From NCBI GenBank assembly GCA_024256265.1, contig JACGUK010000054.1, positions 1-13,312 on the forward strand: a DNA stretch of 13,312 bases, in the 5' to 3' direction. Source of the stretch: an archaeon (lineage in GTDB: Archaea; Thermoproteota; Nitrososphaeria; Nitrososphaerales; JACAEJ01). Positions 8,831-13,312 of this stretch are shown here, in pieces. Positions within the stretch are counted from its first letter, which is position 1, and the number at the start of each line of letters is the position of its first letter. Position numbers and translations under genes: made by a program. The notes beneath the pieces are model-generated. The model was not told where the DNA came from, ran no database searches, and worked only from the letters and a program-made list of their open reading frames with translations.

Positions 8831-9616
8831 TTATTCTAGACTTATCTTATAACACCTAAACAGTTCTGCCAACAAATTAGGCTGGATTACTGAACAATAT
8901 ATTTTTCCTTCACTGTTAACACGTTCAAAAAAGTGATAGGCAGCGGCGATGCTCTCCTTGACTCTCTTGTCCTCTTCTCTTCCGTACACGAGTACCAACG
9001 AGTTAAGTTTCCATTCTTGAGCATGTGAAACTGTTGAACGAATCTTTTCTTCTGAAATGTCGTCGTTTTTACTCTTTACTTGGAAACCTATCTTGATGTT
9101 CCCTAGCTTCTTAACAATATCTGCGCCTGAAAACTCTTTTGTGCTGTGTAATTCGATCTGGTAGGTGGTTTTAATCTTCTGAAGCAGTCTACTGAAAGCT
9201 ACTATCAACTTCTTATGAGGCTTTGATACGGTCATTATCTTTTCGATGATGTTACGTCTCTCTTCTTGGAACTTTGAGCTATCAAATCCTACCTCAAAAT
9301 AAGTGGATACAAATCTCTTCGCTAGGTCAAACGAAGAAAGAGCTTCACGTACCTCTGTTGACAACTTATTGAATAACCTTGAGATGAATTCCCTCTTCTT
9401 TGCTCCCCTGTTAGTTCTAAAGAAGTTAGTTCTAATTTTTTCAGCAGACTTACTGAAATCCTCTGAAGTGGGGTTGCCTTTTTCCTCCAATAGCTGAATA
9501 TACGTGTGGGTTAACTTACTTGCAAAGCCATCATAGTCTGCGTAGCCTTCCCGATGGATAAACTCCATTATCACAGATAGTACTCTTCTCCCAAATGCTT
9601 CATTCATTGGTTTCAT
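8831..9616 (-). CDS. Predicted PD-(D/E)XK-type nuclease (QxK variant) of the accessory island
   Basis: A 261-aa protein I do not recognise as a named family. Residues 157-186 have the hallmark of the restriction-endonuclease-like fold: GADIV with Asp166, then after a short strand FQVKSK with Gln179 and Lys181, i.e. D-x(12)-QxK. A QxK in place of ExK occurs in Mrr-like restriction enzymes. A following segment, SLVLVYG, looks like the next core strand. The first 130 residues are mostly helical and charged, perhaps a DNA- or partner-binding region. It overlaps the winged-helix gene upstream by 17 bp (ATG 9616; ATG 9607 is an alternative), so the two are translationally coupled. Reading frames and context suggest a nuclease effector controlled or targeted by the helix-turn-helix proteins (inference). 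It could also be a DNA-repair or mobile-element nuclease. Confidence 0.7.
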   Translation of the reverse strand: MKPMNEAFGRRVLSVIMEFIHREGYADYDGFASKLTHTYIQLLEEKGNPTSEDFSKSAEKIRTNFFRTNRGAKKREFISRLFNKLSTEVREALSSFDLAKRFVSTYFEVGFDSSKFQEERRNIIEKIMTVSKPHKKLIVAFSRLLQKIKTTYQIELHSTKEFSGADIVKKLGNIKIGFQVKSKNDDISEEKIRSTVSHAQEWKLNSLVLVYGREEDKRVKESIAAAYHFFERVNSEGKIYCSVIQPNLLAELFRCYKISLE

Positions 9617-10040
9617 CCATGCTAGTTTGTAGTGGTACAACTTGAGGAATAGTTATTCCAAAGTCTTTTATCAACTTCTGGCTGATCTTTAGTATTGTGT
9701 CAATCTTTCTTTTCTTGTAGATTAGGCCCTTTGGTGATGACTCTTTGATCTCTATAAGCCCCATCTCCTTTAACTTTGTAATCTCTTGTGATACTTGCGA
9801 TATCGAGAGTTCTAGTGTGCTGGCCAATTCAGAAACCGTCCTTTTGCTATCAATAGCTATGAATACTTTCGCTCGATTTATTGCCTTCTTCTTTCTTGGA
9901 ATGTTTCCAAAAAACTCCATTATTTCAGGAAGTAGCTCTTTGCTATGCGCCCGCGTAATCAGTTCGACATTAGCGTCTATTGCTTCTTGATGCCATCTAA
10001 TCTTTCTAACATCCTCCGCTAAGTCCTCACTTTCAACCAC
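9600..10040 (-). CDS. Winged helix-turn-helix DNA-binding protein (minus-strand member of the array)
   Basis: A 146-aa DNA-binding protein. Residues around 57-105 form a winged helix: RTVSELASTLELSISQVSQEITKLKEMGLIEI, followed by a wing SSPKGLIYKKRKID. The N-terminal 50 residues are helical and charged. The C-terminus contains KDFGITIPQ, the same D-F/V-G-I-x-V/I-P tail motif as two plus-strand proteins at 10523-10906 and 11558-11932, so it belongs to the same paralogous set. I chose GTG 10040 because GAGGTGA (10052-10046) stands 5 nt upstream; the frame is open to 10139, but that extension would run through the ribosome binding site and promoter. First gene of a two-gene minus operon with the nuclease, divergent from the six plus-strand genes. 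Likely an autoregulator of the divergent promoter (inference). Confidence 0.8.
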   Translation of the reverse strand: MVESEDLAEDVRKIRWHQEAIDANVELITRAHSKELLPEIMEFFGNIPRKKKAINRAKVFIAIDSKRTVSELASTLELSISQVSQEITKLKEMGLIEIKESSPKGLIYKKRKIDTILKISQKLIKDFGITIPQVVPLQTSMDETNE

Positions 10041-10045
10041 GGTCT

Positions 10046-10052
10046 TCACCTC
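10046..10052 (-). promoter_or_regulatory. Shine-Dalgarno sequence deciding the minus-strand winged-helix start
   Basis: GAGGTGA on the minus strand, 5 nt before GTG 10040. It lies within the longer open frame starting at 10139 and so argues for the shorter protein. Confidence 0.7.
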
Positions 10053-10119
10053 ATAAATATTGAGTCTGCATATATTTAAATTTTGACTGTTTACGATCTG
10101 AGTCCTAATTGGAAAGAGC

Positions 10120-10137
10120 GAAAGTATAAATACTTTC
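10120..10137. promoter_or_regulatory. Palindromic operator around a TATA box between divergent operons
   Basis: A perfect inverted repeat, GAAAGTA-TAAA-TACTTTC (7-bp arms, 4-bp spacer), encloses TATAAATA at 10125-10132. A second GAAAG stands just to the left (10112-10116) and a second CTTTC just to the right (10139-10143), so the site has a two-tier symmetry. The TATA box is well placed to start a plus transcript near 10153, just before the first plus-strand gene, and could serve the minus operon from the other strand. A winged-helix dimer bound here would block TBP on the TATA box, so repression of both operons is the simplest reading (inference). A second AT-rich stretch at 10071-10080 may be an additional minus-strand promoter. 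Confidence 0.6.
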
Positions 10138-10159
10138 ACTTTCTAGTTATCGTAAGGAT

Positions 10160-10164
10160 GGTGA
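10160..10164 (+). promoter_or_regulatory. Shine-Dalgarno sequence supporting a CTG start
   Basis: GGTGA stands 6 nt before CTG 10171, the first plausible start of the first plus-strand winged-helix gene. An in-frame TGA at 10162-10164 excludes any earlier start in that frame. Confidence 0.4.
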
Positions 10165-10170
10165 CTAAAA

Positions 10171-10530
10171 CTGGACGACGAATACCTGACAACTCTTAAG
10201 AAAATATCTACGGATATTGCGGCTATGCGCCGTTTACTAGAGGTACAAGCAAGGGCGTTAGTACGGGCTGAACTGTCACGCATAGCCACCACAGATGAGC
10301 GTAAGGGGATGTGGAGGCTCATGGACGGGAATCTTAGCGTTAAAGAGATTGCGGAAAAGGTTAAAACCACTCCTAGGGCTGTTCAGTACTTCATGCAAGA
10401 TGCTGCCAAAGCTGACTTAATATTCATGGAAAGACGAGGATATCCTCACAGAATCATAGATTGGATGCCTCCTGAGTGGGAGGAGCATGCCAAGACGGAA
10501 GTAGAGAGACCTGGTGATGTAAATGAATGA
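10171..10530 (+). CDS. Winged helix-turn-helix protein 1 of the array
   Basis: Small DNA-binding protein. From CTG 10171 it has 119 aa: an N-terminal amphipathic helix with heptad-like spacing (EYLTTLKKISTDIAAMRRLL, about 4-23), then a helical linker, the turn MDGN and the helix-turn-helix SVKEIAEKVKTTPRAVQYFMQ (about 57-77), and a wing ending in an aromatic/acidic tail. The first ATG in frame is 10225, but it would remove the amphipathic helix found in the paralogues and has no ribosome binding site. An ATG at 10158 could feed this frame only with a one-base shift in the AAAA run at 10167-10170. Six of its twelve arginine codons are CGN, against two of twenty in porA, unlike its housekeeping neighbours. 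It overlaps the next gene by 8 bp. Confidence 0.75.
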   Translation: MDDEYLTTLKKISTDIAAMRRLLEVQARALVRAELSRIATTDERKGMWRLMDGNLSVKEIAEKVKTTPRAVQYFMQDAAKADLIFMERRGYPHRIIDWMPPEWEEHAKTEVERPGDVNE

Positions 10531-10906
10531 ACCAAATTCGAAAGTAGAAGGACTTCTGGAGTCGATTAATTCGAAACTCGATAAGATAGCATTGTACTTG
10601 TATTTTTCCAGTTTTTCACAGCTGAAAGAAACTTTGAGAAGCATTCTTGACTCTCCGGAAAAGATACTCGTATACGCATCATGTGACGGTAAGTCAGGAA
10701 TAAGAGAAATCTCTAGAGTCACGGGAGTTAACCCTATGCGAGTAAGCAATTACGTTAACAGATTCGAGTCATATGGCCTGGTCTTTCCCCGTATGTTCAA
10801 GAACAAGAAGTGCCCCCAAAAGATAGTAGACCTTAGAGATGTCGGAATACAAGTCCCAGAGAGATTATCTGCCACAACCGCAGTGAAGAGCGGTGAGGAG
10901 GTCTAG
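10523..10906 (+). CDS. Winged helix-turn-helix protein 2 of the array
   Basis: A 127-aa protein with the array layout: N-terminal amphipathic helix (VEGLLESINSKLDKIALYL, about 8-26), a second helix LKETLRSILDS (34-44), the turn CDGKSG, a helix-turn-helix around 59-82 (IREISRVTGVNPMRVSNYVNRF), a wing with a lysine cluster (MFKNKKCPQK) and the tail motif DVGIQVP at 106-112. It aligns along its whole length with the fifth protein (11558-11932): LDSPEKILVYASCDG against LDSETKRIIYHLSDG, and LRDVGIQVPE against LEDFGIEVPP. ATG 10523 overlaps the end of gene 1 by 8 bp; GGTGAT at 10513-10518 is the ribosome binding site. Function unknown beyond DNA binding; a two-copy paralogy within one operon suggests hetero-oligomers (inference). 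Confidence 0.8.
   Translation: MNEPNSKVEGLLESINSKLDKIALYLYFSSFSQLKETLRSILDSPEKILVYASCDGKSGIREISRVTGVNPMRVSNYVNRFESYGLVFPRMFKNKKCPQKIVDLRDVGIQVPERLSATTAVKSGEEV
10895..10902 (+). promoter_or_regulatory. Shine-Dalgarno sequence deciding the start of array gene 3
   Basis: GAGGAGGT at the end of gene 2, its GGAGG core 6 nt before TTG 10908. It lies inside the frame that would start at 10893, so TTG 10908 is the better start. Confidence 0.75.
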
Positions 10907-10907
10907 C

Positions 10908-11228
10908 TTGTCAGATAATACTAACGAAATTCTCAGGGAAATATCCCGAAAGCTCGACCAGATGATAGCTATCTCCAAGATTGGTAACAGAGAAGCAATC
11001 AAGAAGTTCCGCGAGGAGATCGACAAAGACATCGTTTCGCAGAAGATTTTACAGTATGCAGACGGGTCGCTGAGTTCAGACCCCTTTAAGCAGAAGATCG
11101 TTGCTGAAACAAAAGTTTCTGAGGCAACTGTAAAGAGAAGAGTCTCAGAGTTGGTTGATGTCGGTGCGTTAACACCGGTTAAGAAAGGTCGGGAAATCTA
11201 CTATGAAAACTCGGGCCTGCTTGGATGA
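10908..11228 (+). CDS. Winged helix-turn-helix protein 3 of the array
   Basis: A 106-aa protein starting at TTG 10908 with a well-spaced GGAGG. N-terminal amphipathic helix NEILREISRKLDQMIAIS (about 5-22), a charged helix EAIKKFREEIDKD, then ILQYADGSLS, a helix-turn-helix with an inserted few residues (IVAETKVSEATVKRRVSELVDVG, about 65-88) and a short wing KKGREIYYENSG. The recognition helix (SEATVKRRVSEL) differs clearly from those of the other members. It lacks the C-terminal D-F/V-G-I-x-V-P tail. Starts 1 nt after the gene 2 stop and ends 13 nt before gene 4, so it is part of the same transcript. Confidence 0.75.
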   Translation: MSDNTNEILREISRKLDQMIAISKIGNREAIKKFREEIDKDIVSQKILQYADGSLSSDPFKQKIVAETKVSEATVKRRVSELVDVGALTPVKKGREIYYENSGLLG

Positions 11229-11241
11229 GGGCTGATGCGTC

Positions 11242-11544
11242 ATGAATGATGACACTAAGAAGTTGACCAAGCAGAACGAGATAATTATCTCCTTGTTGGG
11301 ACGGATGGCTTTCACTCCTGAGAAGATACGCGAAATTGTAACTAAGAAAAAACAGAACCCAGACAAGTATGTGGAAGGATATAACACACTTAACGGTGAA
11401 CGGACAGTTTCCCAAGTAGCCAGCGTCATAGGGGTTACTCAGGGTACGCTCTCACCAATTCTTCAAGAATGGGAAGAGCTAGGGATAATATATGAAGTCG
11501 AAAAACCTAAAGGAAAGTTCTACAAAAAACTATTCCCTATCTAA
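11242..11544 (+). CDS. Winged helix-turn-helix protein 4 of the array
   Basis: A 100-aa protein. A short N-terminal helix (KKLTKQNEIIISLLGRM, about 6-22) replaces the usual L-x-x-I-x-x-K-L-D version. Then a lysine-rich stretch (IVTKKKQNPDKY), NTLNGERTVSQVASVIGVTQGTLSPILQEWEELGII (helix-turn-helix about 55-80) and a wing KPKGKFYKKLF close to the C-terminus. The wing KGKFYKK resembles KGGTRYKK in protein 5 and KGLIYKK in the minus-strand protein. It has no C-terminal tail. Starts at ATG 11242; the nearest GAGG is 11 nt upstream (11227-11230), a loose spacing. Confidence 0.75.
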   Translation: MNDDTKKLTKQNEIIISLLGRMAFTPEKIREIVTKKKQNPDKYVEGYNTLNGERTVSQVASVIGVTQGTLSPILQEWEELGIIYEVEKPKGKFYKKLFPI

Positions 11545-11557
11545 GTGGGTGCCAAAA

Positions 11558-11932
11558 TTGGCTGCAGAGGAAAAGATGGTCAAGTTACTGGAAGAAATTC
11601 TAAAGTGGATAAGGTTTAGTGGTATGCAACAGGTCAAAAGTGTTCTCTTAAGCTTGCTCGACTCTGAAACCAAGAGAATCATTTACCATTTGAGTGATGG
11701 TGAGAAGTCTAGTGGTGATATTGGGAAAATGTCAGGTGTAAGCGATCAAACCGTAAGAAACTACTGGAGAGACTGGTTCACTAAAGGGATAGTAGAACCC
11801 AAAAGCGTAAAGGGTGGAACAAGGTACAAAAAAGTCTTCTCGCTGGAGGACTTTGGCATAGAGGTACCTCCTTTGAAGGAAGCGGAGAAAGTCGAAAAGC
11901 CAACGGAAGAACCTAAGGAAACGCCAGAATAG
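11558..11932 (+). CDS. Winged helix-turn-helix protein 5 of the array
   Basis: A 124-aa protein paralogous to protein 2 over its whole length. N-terminal amphipathic helix MVKLLEEILKWIRF (about 7-20), VKSVLLSLLDSETKRIIYHLSDG, helix-turn-helix around 51-73 (SGDIGKMSGVSDQTVRNYWRDW), wing GGTRYKKVF, tail motif DFGIEVP at 98-104, then an unusual acidic-proline-lysine tail to the end (EKVEKPTEEPKETPE), probably disordered. The start is uncertain: TTG 11558 (GGTG 6 nt upstream) or GTG 11549 just after the gene 4 stop; the frame also contains ATG 11492 inside gene 4, which would overlap the neighbour by 53 bp and is less likely. Confidence 0.75.
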   Translation: MAAEEKMVKLLEEILKWIRFSGMQQVKSVLLSLLDSETKRIIYHLSDGEKSSGDIGKMSGVSDQTVRNYWRDWFTKGIVEPKSVKGGTRYKKVFSLEDFGIEVPPLKEAEKVEKPTEEPKETPE

Positions 11933-11953
11933 GTCGGTGGTAAGGGATAGTAT

Positions 11954-12187
11954 TTGAATGCAGAACAGTTTAAAGAGTTGACTGATAAACTAGATATGAT
12001 AGCCAAGCTAATAGCTATTAACATACTTCAAGGTAAAACGGTTAAGGAGCAAGTTAAGATTCTATCCTCGCTGGGTTTTCGTCCTGTACAGATTGCGACC
12101 TTGCTTGGCAAGAGCCAAAATTACATTAACGTTTTACTTCATGAACTGAGAAAGGAGAGCCCTGGTAAGTTGGAGGAACCTAAATGA
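11954..12187 (+). CDS. Sigma-region-4-like helix-turn-helix protein (last array gene)
   Basis: A 77-aa protein: N-terminal amphipathic helix EQFKELTDKLDMIAKLIAIN (about 4-23), then KTVKEQVKILSSLGFRPVQIATLLGKSQNYINVLLHELRKE (about 29-69), a helix-turn-helix of the RNA polymerase sigma region 4 type without a wing. The pattern K-EQ--IL-S-GF-P--IA-LLG-S-N-I---L---RK looks like a family of small archaeal proteins with no firm function that I know of. The KLD-x-I N-terminal helix is shared with array proteins 2 and 3. Start TTG 11954; a weak AAGGGAT lies upstream (11942-11948). Ends 56 bp before ttuA. Confidence 0.7.
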   Translation: MNAEQFKELTDKLDMIAKLIAINILQGKTVKEQVKILSSLGFRPVQIATLLGKSQNYINVLLHELRKESPGKLEEPK

Positions 12188-12243
12188 TTCCCACTTGACG
12201 AAATTAAACCTTTAGGTAATTATCATAGGAGAAAAATCGAAAT

Positions 12244-13173
12244 TTGCCATATATGAGATGCATTAAGTGTGGGAATAGAGCCATATACCATAGAGCATAT
12301 TCTGGTGAGAAACTTTGTGGCTCATGCTTCTGCTCATCCATTGTAGAGAAGGTGAAAAGAACAATAGCGAAATACGATCTATTAAATTATGGAGATGCCA
12401 TAGGTATAGCAGTTTCAGGTGGAAAGGATAGTTTAACATTGCTAAGAATACTAAATGAATTATGTAAGCCTCATACATCAAAGATTTTTGCCATGACTAT
12501 AGATGAGGGAATATCTGGCTATCGTGAAGAGGCTATTAAGATGTGCAAAGATTTGACTGAAGAGCTCGATGTGCTTCATCATGTATTCTCTTTTAAAGAG
12601 ATTTATGGATTCAGCTTAGATGATGCCATCAAGCTTAGAAAAAGTAAGATATCAGCCTGCTCCATTTGTGGAATTTTGAGAAGAAGAGCATTAGATATTG
12701 CTGCCAAGGAGTTAAAGGTAAATGTTATAGCCACTGCTCATAACCTTGATGATGTTCTTCAAACCTTCATAATTAACTTGCTGAATGGGGACATAGATAG
12801 GATAAGATGGCTTGATCCATTAATAAAGCCAAGAAGTGAGTTTTTTGTAAGAAGGATAAGACCCTTGATGGAGATTTATGAGAAGGAAATAGCCATGTAT
12901 GCTTTTCTTAATAACACTCAATTTCAGACTGTAACTTGTCCATATATGAGTGAAGGGATTAGATCGGAGATTAGATCAATGATGAATGCTTTAGAAGATG
13001 AGCATCTTGGAATAAAATATAGCACTTTAAATTCTGCCATAAATATTTCACAAAAATTAATAATAGATGAGAGAGAGCTAAAGATTTGTAAAGAATGTAA
13101 TTTTCCTTCTTCTAGTGATTTATGCTCTGTATGTAAGATTTTAGAGATGATAAAAAGAAACATGTATATATGA
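12244..13173 (+). CDS. ttuA: tRNA 2-thiouridine synthetase TtuA/NcsA family (PP-loop ATPase)
   Basis: TtuA/NcsA/Ncs6 family enzyme, which adenylates a tRNA uridine (position 54 in TtuA or 34 in NcsA) and replaces its oxygen with sulfur from a ubiquitin-like carrier. Seen in order: an N-terminal zinc finger (Cys6, Cys9, Cys25, Cys28), the PP-loop SGGKDS at 58-63, the CxxC Cys139/Cys142 and Cys232 that bind the catalytic [4Fe-4S] cluster in the family, and a second zinc finger near the C-terminus (CKEC and CSVC). AHNLDD (165-170) is a family motif. Length of 309 aa is normal. The start is TTG 12244 or ATG 12253; GGAG at 12228-12231 is 12 nt from the TTG, so neither spacing is ideal. The TtuA versus NcsA choice (T54 or wobble 34) cannot be made here. 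Confidence 0.93.
   Translation: MPYMRCIKCGNRAIYHRAYSGEKLCGSCFCSSIVEKVKRTIAKYDLLNYGDAIGIAVSGGKDSLTLLRILNELCKPHTSKIFAMTIDEGISGYREEAIKMCKDLTEELDVLHHVFSFKEIYGFSLDDAIKLRKSKISACSICGILRRRALDIAAKELKVNVIATAHNLDDVLQTFIINLLNGDIDRIRWLDPLIKPRSEFFVRRIRPLMEIYEKEIAMYAFLNNTQFQTVTCPYMSEGIRSEIRSMMNALEDEHLGIKYSTLNSAINISQKLIIDERELKICKECNFPSSSDLCSVCKILEMIKRNMYI
13163..13172 (+). promoter_or_regulatory. TATA box of the SRP RNA gene, inside the 3' end of ttuA
   Basis: TGTATATATG overlaps the final codons and stop of ttuA. Its centre is about 26 bp upstream of the inferred SRP RNA 5' end (13194), the expected archaeal distance. The separate promoter suggests the RNA is transcribed independently of ttuA. Confidence 0.55.
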
Positions 13174-13193
13174 AAATCATCGATAGTAGATTT

Positions 13194-13312
13194 GCGGCGA
13201 TAGGTAGGGCTGGGAGGATAGCCGTCTCCCGTCCTGAAAACGGCTATACGCAGGGGCCAGTAACCGACAGGTAAAGCATGCTGATCGAGATACCTGCCAG
13301 TTGCGCAGGAAT
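13194..13312 (+). ncRNA. Archaeal 7S signal recognition particle RNA (5' part, cut by window end)
   Basis: RNA core of the signal recognition particle, which targets membrane and secreted proteins to the translocon. The visible part is the Alu (5') domain and the start of helix 5; the GNAR-loop/helix 8 domain lies outside the window. Helix 3 is GGGAG 13212-13216 with CTCCC 13226-13230; helix 4 is CCTG 13233-13236 with CAGG 13251-13254. Their loops contain ATAGCCG (13218-13224) and CGGCTAT (13241-13247), which are perfectly complementary over 7 bp and match the loop-loop contact of archaeal SRP Alu domains. The order and wording (AAAACGG, ACGCAGGGGCC) align with what I remember of haloarchaeal and Pyrococcus 7S RNA. 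CAGGTA and TACCTG (13268-13273, 13291-13296) could form a local hairpin in the helix 5 strand. The 5' end is approximate. Confidence 0.88.

Noticed and set aside
8823..8840. Inverted repeat TCTAG...CTAGA at the end of the nuclease gene
   Set aside because: Only 5-bp arms and no following T-run on the minus strand, so not a convincing terminator.
10158..10199. 13-codon open frame (M-V-T-K-T-G-R-R...) starting near the array promoter
   Set aside because: It overlaps the start of the first array gene in another frame and ends at once; no evidence for a leader peptide beyond position. Kept only as a possible source of the frame-shift start noted in the findings.
10143..10370. Minus-strand open frame opposite the first array gene
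   Set aside because: Antisense shadow: Ser/Leu-rich, overlapping the operator and a plus-strand gene with a clear helix-turn-helix.
11492..11557. ATG 11492 as start of array protein 5
   Set aside because: It would overlap gene 4 by 53 bp; later starts at 11549 or 11558 follow the gene 4 stop directly and keep the array's amphipathic helix at the N-terminus.
8831..12187. Island as an insertion sequence or CRISPR-associated locus
   Set aside because: No transposase, terminal inverted repeats, repeat-spacer array or cas-like genes are visible, and I found no direct repeat at the island borders.

Overview
The window is archaeal chromosome. The evidence is a four-subunit pyruvate-type ferredoxin oxidoreductase operon, archaeal DnaG primase, Pelota (aRF1-like surveillance factor), a TtuA/NcsA-type tRNA thiolase and the 5' part of an archaeal 7S SRP RNA. 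The AT-rich sequence, GGAGGTGA-type ribosome binding sites, frequent TTG/GTG starts and AGA/AGG-dominated arginine codons fit an anaerobic, Bathyarchaeia-like member of the Thermoproteota. That placement is inference and cannot be settled from this window.

Layout. 1-276 (-) is the 5' part of a small membrane protein that runs off the window. 548-4568 (+) is the tightly packed operon porG-porD-porA-porB, with a 368-residue homing-endonuclease intein inserted in the thiamine-diphosphate site of PorB. 4683-6884 (+) holds dnaG and pelota. 6907-8723 (-) holds a site-2 (M50) protease whose reading frame breaks just before its second metal motif, followed by cutA. 8831-12187 is an accessory island. 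12244-13173 (+) is ttuA, and 13194 to the window end is the SRP RNA, whose likely TATA box lies in the last codons of ttuA.

The island is the unusual part. A minus-strand pair (a winged-helix protein and a predicted PD-(D/E)XK-type nuclease with a QxK motif) diverges from a plus-strand run of six consecutive small helix-turn-helix proteins. The intergenic region carries an 18-bp inverted repeat (7-bp arms) wrapped around a TATA box. Five plus-strand members and the minus-strand one share a short N-terminal amphipathic/coiled-coil segment, a turn (often Asp-Gly) before the helix-turn-helix, and a wing. Three of them, on both strands, end in the same tail motif D-[FV]-G-I-x-[VI]-P. The sixth is a sigma-region-4-like helix-turn-helix. 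I do not recognise this cluster as a described system. It looks like a compact, self-regulated DNA-binding array coupled to a nuclease, possibly a defence or mobile-element module.

How the rest works together: PorGDAB oxidises pyruvate (or a related 2-oxoacid) to the acyl-CoA and reduces ferredoxin, and needs intein removal from PorB for activity. DnaG, Pelota, TtuA and SRP RNA are housekeeping functions in RNA processing, ribosome rescue, tRNA modification and protein targeting. No CRISPR array, tRNA, rRNA or insertion sequence was seen.
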